Positions 18,475-27,134 of a stretch of 64,000 nucleotides of DNA are shown in pieces. Under the pieces are notes generated by a model. The model was not told where the DNA came from and searched no databases. It saw nothing but the letters and a program-made list of their open reading frames with translations. Source of the stretch: Bdellovibrio sp. KM01 (GTDB taxonomy: Bacteria > Bdellovibrionota > Bdellovibrionia > Bdellovibrionales > Bdellovibrionaceae). Where the stretch lies: contig NZ_CP058348.1 in the NCBI RefSeq assembly GCF_013752535.1, positions 186,001 through 250,000 on the forward strand, in the 5' to 3' direction. Position 1 is the stretch's first letter, and each line of letters starts with the position of its first letter. A program made the translations under genes and the position numbers.

Positions 18475-19122
18475 ATGAAAAATCTTTGGCGACAATTAAT
18501 ATCATTGATGCAGGGTCTTTTTCTTCTTGGCGGAGCAGTTCTTGTGAGTGCTTGTGCAACCAAACCGGTGATTGAGGCGCCATTGCAGCAAGCGGAATGG
18601 GAAACCAAAGCTTTGATTCGCGACATGAAGGAAAACAAATCCAATTCCGTTTCCATAGATATGATGGCCGTGAAAAACCAAAGAGTTCGTCTGGACATCA
18701 CCGCCCTGATGGGTTTTCAGGTCGCATCTTTGGTTATGTCTCCCAAAGAAATCGCTTATGCCATCTATCCCAGAAAAGAATTTTATTATGGAAAGAACTC
18801 TGAAAAATCCATCGAGCGTATAATCGGTTTGAGTTTGCATCCAATGAATCTGGCTAATATCGCCTTTGATGAACCTGTACGTGGGCCAGGATGGGCGTGT
18901 GAGCACGATAGTTCTCAGATACTGTCGAAGTGTGAAAATAAGCAGCGTTCTATTCGAGTTGAATGGAAGGATCGCACAGAAGGTAAGAAGAAAGTTGTAA
19001 TTACGGCACCGCAATTCGAAATGCAGTGGCTTTTTAAGGCTCCCCAGACCGAGGTCCAGTTCAAACCTGAGACGTTCACCTTGAAACAACCTGATGGTTT
19101 CAAGGCAATACAAATAAATTAA
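18475..19122 (+). CDS. lipoprotein with LolA/LolB-like predicted fold
   Basis: The 215-residue product has a signal peptide and lipobox (VLVSAC, Cys near residue 27). The mature part is a run of amphipathic beta strands (NSVSIDMMAVKNQRVRLDI, then VASLVMSPKEIAYAIYP) typical of the half-barrel shared by LolA, LolB and DUF4292 proteins. An outer-membrane lipoprotein receptor role is only a guess from that resemblance. It ends 75 bases before prkA. Confidence 0.65.
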   Translation: MKNLWRQLISLMQGLFLLGGAVLVSACATKPVIEAPLQQAEWETKALIRDMKENKSNSVSIDMMAVKNQRVRLDITALMGFQVASLVMSPKEIAYAIYPRKEFYYGKNSEKSIERIIGLSLHPMNLANIAFDEPVRGPGWACEHDSSQILSKCENKQRSIRVEWKDRTEGKKKVVITAPQFEMQWLFKAPQTEVQFKPETFTLKQPDGFKAIQIN

Positions 19123-19197
19123 AAAACTCGTTAACCGTCTAGTATTGAGGCATAATCTTAGTCAGTAGGTGTGTCACAAATCACCGGGGAGAGTATT

Positions 19198-21273
19198 ATG
19201 TCCTCTAAGATTGACCTTCACTCGCTGATCAGCAACTGGCAGAACTCCAGCGTCAATGCTAAAGAACATTGGAGCGGTACTTTCTCTGAGTACTTAGACC
19301 TGGTTAAAGCCAATCCGAAAATCACTAGGAATGCCTATCAACGCATGTATGACATGATCGTTGAAGAAGGTACCGAGACGTATCTTGATTTCAAAAAGGA
19401 AGTCGTTCGATACAAATTCTTTAGTGATCAATTCAACAACGGCAAAGATGCAGTCTTCGGACTGGATGTGCAGTTGATGAAACTCGTAAATATTTTGAAA
19501 TCTGCTTCTTTGGGCTACGGCACAGAGAAACGTGTGATCCTATTGCACGGTCCGGTGGGAAGTGCGAAGTCCACGATCTGCCGCATGCTAAAAAAAGGGT
19601 TGGAGAGATACTCTCATCAACCTCAAGGTGCTTTGTACACTTTCGAATGGATTGACGAAAAGAATGAGCTTAATGGTTTGTTGGGTAAGGAAGTAAAAGT
19701 ATTCCCGTCACCAATGAATGAAGAACCGTTGCTGTTGATTCCAGAAGAAATGCGTGGCGCTTTGTATGATCAAATCAACAAAGGCCAAGAAGGCAGTTAC
19801 CGCGTTCACGTTGATGGAGAGCTAAGCCCGCCATCACGTTTTATCTTTAAGCATTTGATGGAACATTACGAGGGCGATTTGATGAGCGTGCTAAAACACG
19901 TTCGTGTGAAACGCTTATTTATTTCCGAAGCCGACCGTATCGGCATCGGTACTTTTCAACCTAAAGACGAAAAGAATCAGGACTCTACAGAGCTTACAGG
20001 TGACATCAATTACCGTAAGATCGCAGAGTACGGTTCTGACTCGGATCCACGTGCCTTTAACTTTGACGGGGAGTTCAACGTTGCCAACCGCGGGATGATT
20101 GAATTCGTCGAAGTTCTAAAACTTGACGTGGCTTTCTTGTATGACCTTTTGGGAGCATCACAAGAGCACAGAGTTAAGCCTAAAAAATTCGCACAGACTC
20201 ATATCGATGAAGTGATCATCGGACACACGAATGAACCCGAGTATCGTCGTTTGCAAGACAACGAATTCATGGAAGCCCTTCGTGACCGTACGGTGAAAAT
20301 CGACATTCCGTACATCACTCGCTGGAAAGACGAAATCAATATCTATAAACGTGATTTCAACTCCCAAAAGGTGCGTGGTATTTCCATTGCTCCACACACA
20401 GTTGAGATGGCAGCGATGTGGGCGATTCTGACTCGCTTGGAAAAGCCGAAGAAAGCAAACCTCACTCGTTTGCAAAAATTGAAACTATATAATGGCAAGA
20501 CGCTTCCGAATTATACTGAGGACAACGTGCGTGAGCTTCGTAAAGAAACTCAGCGCGAGGGCCTTGAAGGTATCTCGGCTCGTTATATCCAGGATAAACT
20601 TTCCAATGCGTTGGTAAATGCGCAGCAATCCAATAAAGGTTCTGTAAATCCGTTCATGGTCTTTAAGGAATTGGAATCGGGTCTTAAGAGTCACTCCCTT
20701 CTTTCTAACGAAGAGCTGAAAGCTGAATACAAAGAGCTTTTGGGTGTCGTGATGCAAGAATACGAAGAGATTATCAAGGCCGAAGTGCAACGTGCGATCA
20801 GTGCTGACGAAAGCGCGATGGCAAGATTGTGCTCGAACTATATCGATAACGTAAAAGCATACACTCAGAAGGAGCGCGTCCGTAATCAGTTCACTGGTAA
20901 CGACGAGGAGCCGGATGAGCGTTTAATGAGATCGATCGAAGATAAGATCGAAATCCCAGAATCCCGTAAAGATGATTTCCGTCGCGAGATCATGAATTAC
21001 ATAGGGGCTTTGGCTCTTGAAGGTAAGAAATTCAACTTCAAGATGAACGAGCGCTTGCACAAGGCGATCGAGCTTAAACTATTTGAAGATCAAAAAGACA
21101 GTATCAAGCTTACAACTCTTGTCAGCAATGCTGTTGATAAGGACACGCAAGAGAAGATTGATATCGTTAAAACCCGTCTTATTAAAGACTTCGGATACGA
21201 TGAAATCTCTGCGACGGATGTTTTACATTACGTTGCAAGTATCTTCGCCCGAGGCGATGTAAAGAGTAGATAA
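19198..21273 (+). CDS. prkA: PrkA-family serine protein kinase / AAA protein
   Basis: The product from ATG 19198 (GGGGAGAG upstream) is about 691 residues, normal for PrkA. The N-terminal AAA domain has the P-loop [10 protein letters not shown] near residue 117; the C-terminal kinase-like PrkA domain follows. In other bacteria PrkA works with YeaH/YhbH and SpoVR in starvation or sporulation-linked regulation, and those two genes follow here in order. Its stop overlaps the yeaH start by one base (TAATG). An in-frame upstream start at 19171 is less likely. Confidence 0.95.
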   Translation: MSSKIDLHSLISNWQNSSVNAKEHWSGTFSEYLDLVKANPKITRNAYQRMYDMIVEEGTETYLDFKKEVVRYKFFSDQFNNGKDAVFGLDVQLMKLVNILKSASLGYGTEKRVILLHGPVGSAKSTICRMLKKGLERYSHQPQGALYTFEWIDEKNELNGLLGKEVKVFPSPMNEEPLLLIPEEMRGALYDQINKGQEGSYRVHVDGELSPPSRFIFKHLMEHYEGDLMSVLKHVRVKRLFISEADRIGIGTFQPKDEKNQDSTELTGDINYRKIAEYGSDSDPRAFNFDGEFNVANRGMIEFVEVLKLDVAFLYDLLGASQEHRVKPKKFAQTHIDEVIIGHTNEPEYRRLQDNEFMEALRDRTVKIDIPYITRWKDEINIYKRDFNSQKVRGISIAPHTVEMAAMWAILTRLEKPKKANLTRLQKLKLYNGKTLPNYTEDNVRELRKETQREGLEGISARYIQDKLSNALVNAQQSNKGSVNPFMVFKELESGLKSHSLLSNEELKAEYKELLGVVMQEYEEIIKAEVQRAISADESAMARLCSNYIDNVKAYTQKERVRNQFTGNDEEPDERLMRSIEDKIEIPESRKDDFRREIMNYIGALALEGKKFNFKMNERLHKAIELKLFEDQKDSIKLTTLVSNAVDKDTQEKIDIVKTRLIKDFGYDEISATDVLHYVASIFARGDVKSR

Positions 21274-22370
21274 TGGGCATACGCGAAGATCAAAGCCGAT
21301 TTAAAGACATCGTAAAGGGGAAGGTCAAAGAAGACCTTCGCAAATACGTGTCGCAAGGTGAAATGATCGGGAAGCGGGAAGACGAATACGTCAAGATCCC
21401 GCTTCCGCGCATTGATATTCCCAATTTCCGTTATGGTCCCAAGCAATCTGGTGGTGTTGGTCAAGGTGAAGGACAACCCGGTCAGGATGTCGGTGATCCA
21501 GGCGAAGGCGGACAAGGTCAAGCGGGTGAAGCACCCGGTGAACACATGGTGGAGGTTGAACTCTCCATGGAAGAGCTTGCAGATATTTTGGGCGAGAAAC
21601 TGCAGCTGCCGCGCATTGAACCTAAAGGTCACAAAAATATTGATTCCTTAAAAACGAAATTCACAGGGATCGCTCCGGTGGGCCCCGAGGGACTTCGTCA
21701 TTTTAAATCCTCTTATAAAAGCGCACTGAAACGTATGGTTGGTTCTGGAACTTATAATCCGGAAGAGCCGCTTGTGCTGCCGATTCGCCGAGACATGAAG
21801 TACAAGTCGTTCAAAAAGGTGAATCAACCCCAAACCCAAGCGGTCATTATCTATATGATGGACGTGTCGGGTTCGATGGGCGAGGAACAAAAGGAAATCG
21901 TCAGACTTGAAAGCTTCTGGATCAATACGTGGCTTAAGAAGCATTACAAGGGTCTTGAAACCCGATTTATTATTCACGATGCTGCGGCTAAGGAAGTTGA
22001 TGAAGACACTTTCTATCGTACAAGTGAATCTGGCGGTACGCTGATCAGTTCTGCCTATAAACTCTGCCAGGAAATTATCCAGGCAGATTATCCAACCAAT
22101 GAATGGAATATTTATCCTTTTCACTTTAGTGACGGAGATAACTGGAGTGGCGAGGACACGCGTCTTTGTGTGAAGATGCTGCAGGAGTTCTTCCTGCCTA
22201 ACTGTAACGTCTTTGGATACGGCCAAGTCGAAAGTAAATACGGCAGTGGTCAGTTCTTAAAAGATTTGCAAAAGGAATTCGGCGAGGACGAACGAATCAC
22301 TCTCAGCCAAATCGAAAGCAGAGACAAGATTCTGGATTCCATCAAAGACTTCCTCGGTAAAGGCCGCTAA
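21273..22370 (+). CDS. yeaH: YeaH/YhbH family (DUF444) protein
   Basis: The 365-residue protein is the usual partner of PrkA. It has the N-terminal signature [13 protein letters not shown], a Gly/Gln-rich linker around residues 50-85, and a von Willebrand A-like domain with the metal-site start MDVSGSMGE. Its biochemical role is not known; in E. coli it co-operates with YeaG during nutrient starvation. It is translationally coupled to prkA and followed by an intercistronic hairpin and spoVR. Confidence 0.95.
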   Translation: MGIREDQSRFKDIVKGKVKEDLRKYVSQGEMIGKREDEYVKIPLPRIDIPNFRYGPKQSGGVGQGEGQPGQDVGDPGEGGQGQAGEAPGEHMVEVELSMEELADILGEKLQLPRIEPKGHKNIDSLKTKFTGIAPVGPEGLRHFKSSYKSALKRMVGSGTYNPEEPLVLPIRRDMKYKSFKKVNQPQTQAVIIYMMDVSGSMGEEQKEIVRLESFWINTWLKKHYKGLETRFIIHDAAAKEVDEDTFYRTSESGGTLISSAYKLCQEIIQADYPTNEWNIYPFHFSDGDNWSGEDTRLCVKMLQEFFLPNCNVFGYGQVESKYGSGQFLKDLQKEFGEDERITLSQIESRDKILDSIKDFLGKGR

Positions 22371-22401
22371 CCGACTTTGTGTCGCTTCGGGTCTTAGCAA
22401 G

Positions 22402-22420
22402 AAGGGCCATGCAGCCCTTT
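22402..22420 (+). other. intercistronic hairpin between yeaH and spoVR
   Basis: AAGGGC / GCCCTT arms surround a 6-base loop. No T-run follows, so it is more likely an RNA stability or processing element than a terminator. Confidence 0.5.
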
Positions 22421-22439
22421 AGAGAGTGAAGGAACTACC

Positions 22440-23966
22440 ATGGCAAATTTAACTCCCGAATTAGAAGCAGAACGAAAGCGTATTTGCCAGATCGCTAAGG
22501 ATGCAGGACTAGACTGTTTCGAAACTGTCTTCGAATTGATTACATACGATCAAATTTCGCAGTTTGCTGCCTATGGTGGATTCCCGGTGAGATATCCTCA
22601 CTGGAAATTCGGTATGGAGTACGAGCATCTTTCTAAAAGCTATGAATACGGCCTTTCTAAAATCTATGAAATGGTGATCAATACAGATCCTTGTTATGCG
22701 TACCTGATGGAAGGCAACGCGATGATGGATCAAAAGCTTGTGATGGCTCACGTTTATGGTCACTGTGATTTCTTTAAAAATAATGTGTGGTTTGGAAAAA
22801 CAAATCGCAAAATGATGGACCAGATGGCGAATCATGCGACAAGAATTCGTCGTTACATGGATCGCTATGGACAAGACACGGTCGAAAATTTTATCGACGT
22901 ATGTTTAAGTCTTGAAAACCTGATTGATCGTTACAGTCCCTATGTGGAAAAGTCTGTGGTCAAATCGGAAACACCTCCGCAGGAAAAAAACTATCTATTA
23001 AAAGTCGAGCGCGATTACATGCGCGACTATATCAATCCGCCCTCTTTCGTTCAGGAACAAAAGCGTAAAGCCGAGGAAGAAGCCGCGGCCCAAGCGCAAC
23101 GCTTTCCTCGTGAACCAGAAAAAGATGTTCTGAAGTTTTTTATTCATCATGCTCCATTGGCTGACTGGCAGGTGGATGTACTGACAATTATTCGTGATGA
23201 AGCTTATTACTTCTCTCCGCAAGGTATGACGAAAACCATGAATGAGGGTTGGGCTTCATACTGGCATTCCAAATTGATGACGACGAAAATTTTGAATGAT
23301 TCAGAGATCATCGATTTCGCCGATCACCATGCCGGCACGATGGCCATGGCTCCGAATGGCTATAATCCGTATAAAGTCGGTATTGAGCTTTTCCGTGATA
23401 TCGAAGAGCGCTGGAACAAAGGTCAATTTGGTCGTGAGTTTGAAGAGTGTGATGACGTGAAAGAGCGTAAACACTGGGACAAGAAATTGAATTTGGGGCG
23501 CGATAAGATTTTTGAAGTTCGCAAAGTCTGCAACGACGTCACGTTTATTGACCAGTTTTTGACGGAAGACTTTTGCGTGCGCAATAAGCTCTTCGTGTAT
23601 AAATTTAATAAAAAGACACAGAAGTTTGAAGTCGACACGAGTAACTTCAAAGCGATCAAGTCGCAGCTACTGTTTCATATGACCAATTTTGGTCAACCGA
23701 TCATTCGCATTGAAGATGCCAACTTCGAAAATAGAGGTGAATTGTTGCTAAACCACCTTCACGAAGGCATCGACATGCAACCTGATTTCATGAGCGAGAC
23801 TTTGAAAAACGTGTACAAACTTTGGAGTCGTCCGGTGAATATCGCGACGATTATGGATGAGACACCGCAACTTTTTAGATTTGACGGAAAGGAGTACACG
23901 CAGCATAAACTGAGCGAAGAGGGTCCGACACCGAACCCTGCAACTGAAGAAAGCTCTGGTTCTTAA
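22440..23966 (+). CDS. spoVR: SpoVR family protein
   Basis: The 508-residue protein matches SpoVR/YcgB along its length, including YDQISQFAAYGGFPVRYPHW, the MAHVYGHCDFFKNN block and the NEGWASYWHSK motif with conserved histidines. The family is required for spore cortex formation in Bacillus and is part of starvation operons elsewhere; the mechanism is unknown. GAAGGAA precedes the ATG. Its stop overlaps the start of yciH by one base. The set prkA-yeaH-spoVR is a classic conserved cluster. Confidence 0.95.
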   Translation: MANLTPELEAERKRICQIAKDAGLDCFETVFELITYDQISQFAAYGGFPVRYPHWKFGMEYEHLSKSYEYGLSKIYEMVINTDPCYAYLMEGNAMMDQKLVMAHVYGHCDFFKNNVWFGKTNRKMMDQMANHATRIRRYMDRYGQDTVENFIDVCLSLENLIDRYSPYVEKSVVKSETPPQEKNYLLKVERDYMRDYINPPSFVQEQKRKAEEEAAAQAQRFPREPEKDVLKFFIHHAPLADWQVDVLTIIRDEAYYFSPQGMTKTMNEGWASYWHSKLMTTKILNDSEIIDFADHHAGTMAMAPNGYNPYKVGIELFRDIEERWNKGQFGREFEECDDVKERKHWDKKLNLGRDKIFEVRKVCNDVTFIDQFLTEDFCVRNKLFVYKFNKKTQKFEVDTSNFKAIKSQLLFHMTNFGQPIIRIEDANFENRGELLLNHLHEGIDMQPDFMSETLKNVYKLWSRPVNIATIMDETPQLFRFDGKEYTQHKLSEEGPTPNPATEESSGS

Positions 23967-24325
23967 TGAAAAATACCCGTTTAGTTTATAGTACCGACCC
24001 TAAGGACAATATTATTTGTCCTCACTGCAAAGAACTAAAGAGCGAATGCAAATGTCGCCCTGAGGATAGCGCGGATCAAAAGTTCACTGTGATCTTTCGC
24101 CTGGAAAAGAATGGCCGAGGCGGAAAGACGGTAACTGTTCTGGATGGTTTGCCAAGAAACGAAGATTACCTAAAAACACTTGCGAAAGAATTGAAAGCCA
24201 AGTGTGGTGTAGGTGGATCGCATTCAATTGGCGAGAAATTCGGACTGGTTGAAATCCAAGGTGATAAGAGAGACGCGATCAAAAAAATTTTACAGGTCAA
24301 AGGCATACCATTTAAGGGTATGTAA
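23966..24325 (+). CDS. yciH: SUI1/eIF1-like translation factor (YciH)
   Basis: The 119-residue protein has a C-terminal SUI1 domain (GRGGKTVTVLDGL, then AKCGVGGSHSIGEKFGLVEIQG). YciH-type proteins act on the 30S subunit and influence start selection or general translation under stress. The N-terminus adds a small Cys cluster (CPHCKELKSECKC) that could bind zinc. Coupling to spoVR (TAATG) places translation control in the same stress operon. Confidence 0.92.
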   Translation: MKNTRLVYSTDPKDNIICPHCKELKSECKCRPEDSADQKFTVIFRLEKNGRGGKTVTVLDGLPRNEDYLKTLAKELKAKCGVGGSHSIGEKFGLVEIQGDKRDAIKKILQVKGIPFKGM

Positions 24326-24351
24326 TTCTAGACTTAAGGTAACTTGTATTT

Positions 24352-24380
24352 TTGTTCGATAAAGATATCCTGTTTATATG
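24352..24380 (+). promoter_or_regulatory. possible promoter overlapping the response-regulator start
   Basis: TTGTTC (24352-24357) and TATATG (24375-24380) are separated by 17 bases. The -10 box covers the annotated ATG, so if the promoter is real, translation should begin downstream, perhaps at TTG 24417 behind AGGGG. Confidence 0.4.
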
Positions 24381-25088
24381 CAGATGTACGGTAATAACTT
24401 GAACGTAGGGGTAAATTTGGCTGCGAAGAAAATCGTCATCGTTGATGACTATGAAGAAAGCTGCAAGCTTTTAGCGGAGATCTTAAGCTCCACTTACGAA
24501 TGCAAGTATACTTCAGACAGTACTGCGGCGATGCAACTTATCAACGAGCAAAAGCCTGATCTGATTCTGCTGGATTATAAAATGCCAGGAAAATTGGGCG
24601 TCGATGTTTGCCGTGAAGTTCGCGAACAATCTGAAATCAAAAACACACCCATCATTTTCGTTTCCGGTGCGGCAACGATTGATGAACGTATTAAAGCGTT
24701 CGAAACTGGCGCTAACGATTTCATTTCCAAACCTTTCCACGTGAAAGAACTTATCCTTAGAATCAAAGCGCGCTTGGCAGAAAAAGAGCCAGAGGTTACT
24801 GCTGAATTGACGGCTGGTAACTTGCGCATGAACTTGTTGGCTCGCCAAATCTTCATCGATAACGAAGAGATTAACGTAACGCCAAAACAGTTTGATATCT
24901 TAAAGCTCTTGGTAGCTGATAAAAACAACCTGGTGACTCGCGAAAAATGTTTAAGCGAAATCTGGGGTGACTCCGATGTGACTTCACGTAACGTGGATTC
25001 ACAAATCAACTACTTGAAGCGTAAAATCGCCACATTCAATGGCCGCATCGTTGCGGTTCCATCTTTGGGTTACCGTTTAGAGGCGTAA
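24378..25088 (+). CDS. OmpR/PhoB-family response regulator
   Basis: The receiver domain has the acidic pair in IVIVDDYEES, phospho-acceptor Asp66 in LLDYKMPG, the Ser of VSGA and Lys of SKPF. The C-terminal winged helix ends SLGYRLEA. ATG 24378 gives 236 residues with 13 extra residues before the usual start; a TTG at 24417 behind AGGGG would give a conventional N-terminus (AAKKIVIVDD) and agrees with the promoter seen here. No histidine kinase is adjacent. Confidence 0.92.
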   Translation: MQMYGNNLNVGVNLAAKKIVIVDDYEESCKLLAEILSSTYECKYTSDSTAAMQLINEQKPDLILLDYKMPGKLGVDVCREVREQSEIKNTPIIFVSGAATIDERIKAFETGANDFISKPFHVKELILRIKARLAEKEPEVTAELTAGNLRMNLLARQIFIDNEEINVTPKQFDILKLLVADKNNLVTREKCLSEIWGDSDVTSRNVDSQINYLKRKIATFNGRIVAVPSLGYRLEA

Positions 25089-25110
25089 ATCAAACTGACA
25101 AGTTGAAATT

Positions 25111-25140
25111 AAAAAGGCGGAATCACTTCCGCCTTTTTTT
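25111..25140. terminator. bidirectional rho-independent terminator
   Basis: A perfect 12-bp stem (AAAAAGGCGGAA / TTCCGCCTTTTT) with loop TCAC plus T-run lies between convergent genes. Nearly the same hairpin recurs at 30813 and 31636. Confidence 0.9.
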
Positions 25141-25840
25141 ATTCGCAAATTCGATCTTCACTCGCTGACATTTTCAAGCAAACAAGGCCTTTTCTGCCGG
25201 CTTTGCCATCAACGCCATCGGGTACGTCACGCCCGCAGGGGGCAAAGATCGTGTCAGCCGCTGTTCCATCTCGAACGGATCCTCGTAAACCGCGCATACC
25301 CAGCATGCCAGCAATGTTGTCCCAGTTTAAAGTGAAGCCGGAGTTAGAATCGACCGTCAGTTGTAAACTTCCGGCATTGCCTCCGTCACCACCGCTTGTC
25401 CCCGCGCAACCAGGATGCACTCGCGGATCCGTTATTGCGCCATTCTTGCCCTGTCCGCCGTTTTCGCCGTTTAAAAGGACGTTAAGATTTCCGGTCGCAT
25501 ACTTTGCATCAATTTGAACGGCTCCGCCAGAACGGCCATTGGCTTCGCAGCCAGCCTGGGCATTAGGAGAGAAGTTTTGAATCGTTCCCCCTTCAGCAAT
25601 CAATTCATCAACTTGGATAATTAAAGGATGCTCGCCGGTTGTGATGATTGCATTTTTTCGAATCGTTAAGCGGTGGGCTTTGATGGTTTCAGGCTTATCC
25701 AGCGTGCGAGCCTCGTTCCAAATCACGTTGTCGGCAGCTCCATATATTTTGACTTCAGGTGGCTTTTCATTCTTGTCTTTAACTTCTACAGCACAAGCCG
25801 CAGTAAGAAAGATCATTGGTATCATAATAAGTAGTTTCAT
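25139..25840 (-). CDS. glycine-rich lipoprotein
   Basis: From the ATG at 25840 (AAGGAG six bases upstream) the product has 233 residues with a lipoprotein signal peptide (MKLLIMIPMIFLTAACA). The mature part has a beta-helix-like start (RLTIRKNAIITTGEHPLIIQ), then Gly-rich collagen-like runs (GENGGQGKNGAI, GTSGGDGGNAGS). Paired cysteines may form disulfides. It resembles surface-exposed Gly-rich lipoproteins common in Bdellovibrionota; the function is unknown. Confidence 0.8.
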   Translation of the reverse strand: MKLLIMIPMIFLTAACAVEVKDKNEKPPEVKIYGAADNVIWNEARTLDKPETIKAHRLTIRKNAIITTGEHPLIIQVDELIAEGGTIQNFSPNAQAGCEANGRSGGAVQIDAKYATGNLNVLLNGENGGQGKNGAITDPRVHPGCAGTSGGDGGNAGSLQLTVDSNSGFTLNWDNIAGMLGMRGLRGSVRDGTAADTIFAPCGRDVPDGVDGKAGRKGLVCLKMSASEDRICE

Positions 25841-26039
25841 AAAATTCTCCTTCGCGGGGGAGCTGAGTTGCAAAGGAGTTCACGAAGCTAAGAAGTGCTT
25901 TGGGCAATGTCGCAGCCGTATTCCGGATGCCTTAGGGACGACTCCTGTAATTTTAAGTGAAATCGGCGAAGTCGGTAATTTAATAACGTAAGTCTTGATT
26001 TGTTCTGATACCGTTGATTGTTTAAACTGGCAGATCACA

Positions 26040-26070
26040 ATTCCAGAATGTTTGTAAATCATTCTGGAAT
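26040..26070. repeat. 11-bp perfect inverted repeat with 9-base loop
   Basis: ATTCCAGAATG and CATTCTGGAAT flank TTTGTAAAT. The repeat spans the likely ATG (26048) of the following gene, so it could act as an operator or sequester the start in mRNA. Confidence 0.6.
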
Positions 26071-26365
26071 TCCAAACGTACCTAAGTGGCTAAGACTATA
26101 TATTCGGGTGGCAGCAATCGTGTATGTGCCGTTGATCCTTTTATGTGTACGCCTTCAAACGGAAGTTCTTCCCGATATCGGGGAGCCTTATGCCGCATTA
26201 ATTGGTGTGGGTGTTCCGGCCTTGTTTTGTATTATGCCCTATTTATACGTTTCAGTTTCAAAATGCCCTAGTTGCACCAAGCACTTTTTCAAACCAAACC
26301 CCTTAGCCCCAGGTTTCGGCAGCGACGTCTCATGCAACCACTGCAAATACGAAGCTGTTGCGTAG
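26048..26365 (+). CDS. small membrane protein with C-terminal zinc ribbon
   Basis: About 105 residues from the ATG at 26048 (TTG at 26018 also possible). Two hydrophobic helices (VAAIVYVPLILLCV and LIGVGVPALFCIMPYLYVSV) precede a Cys4 ribbon: SKCPSCTKHFF and VSCNHCKY. I do not recognise the family. The start sits in a palindrome and no good ribosome site is visible, so expression may be controlled by the hairpin. It lies at the left edge of the accessory RHS region. Confidence 0.6.
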   Translation: MFVNHSGIPNVPKWLRLYIRVAAIVYVPLILLCVRLQTEVLPDIGEPYAALIGVGVPALFCIMPYLYVSVSKCPSCTKHFFKPNPLAPGFGSDVSCNHCKYEAVA

Positions 26366-26528
26366 CGCCTCTTCTTTGGGTTCACGACTCCGATAATTAT
26401 GAAATAGTTTATCGAGGTCAGTAAGAATGATTGAAGGGCTAGTTTGTGGTGTGAATTAATTGACCTGAATAGTGCCTACGCGAAACCATTTGCTACTAAG
26501 CAAAATTCAGTTTGGTAGTGGGGTGCAA

Positions 26529-27110
26529 ATGTTGAGGTTATTATTAGGTGCATTTTTGTTGTGTTCTTTTTCAAATGTAGAGGCAAGAAATTCTAGAGCC
26601 TTGGAAATTGGACCTGTTGTTTTTGAGCCCCCTAAAAAAGTTGTTCAGGAAGGCCCAATATCCATCAATCCGGGTTTCGAACGTGCTGGCGATCGCAATG
26701 AAGGTCTTGGCAACATAGCAATTGGTGCCACTGGAACTTTATCCACTGCGTGGACAATAACAGGTTCATCAACGACAGCCAAAATGAAATTTGCTGCAAC
26801 AACATTGTCTGGCAGTGCAGGTTATAAAATTACTAAAGACGGTTGTAAAGGCGTAACTGTGGTCGCCGGGCAATCTTGCCCAATTGAGGTTACCTATAAT
26901 TTCTCTTCCTCTGGTATGCAAAATACAGTTTTGAACACACCGTGGACAGTTGAGGATACGGAAACAAATCCCCCTACAACCTATTCAGGTACAGCGACAA
27001 AATCATATTCTGCGTATGTTGTTCCAGCAGCTCCCGAATACGAAGAAAATCCAGCAGTGCAGAATTGCCAAGGGGAATCTCCAGGATCGATTGTTCGTAT
27101 AGATAGTTAA
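26529..27110 (+). CDS. secreted N-terminal part of a split RHS protein
   Basis: The ATG at 26529 follows GGGGTG and starts a Sec signal peptide (MLRLLLGAFLLCSFSNVEA). The 193-residue product contains a choice-of-anchor/ASH-like Ig domain (CKGVTVVAGQSCPIEVTYNF). It ends at TAA 27108-27110, but the same frame stays open across the stop into the YD-repeat ORF. The sequence around the stop (SIVRIDS-stop-SLGEEIAIVGTGL) matches the usual RHS junction in which the stop position would be Gln; CAA to TAA is one transition. I infer a nonsense split of one gene. Confidence 0.7.
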   Translation: MLRLLLGAFLLCSFSNVEARNSRALEIGPVVFEPPKKVVQEGPISINPGFERAGDRNEGLGNIAIGATGTLSTAWTITGSSTTAKMKFAATTLSGSAGYKITKDGCKGVTVVAGQSCPIEVTYNFSSSGMQNTVLNTPWTVEDTETNPPTTYSGTATKSYSAYVVPAAPEYEENPAVQNCQGESPGSIVRIDS

Positions 27111-27134
27111 TCCTTAGGAGAAGAGATAGCGATC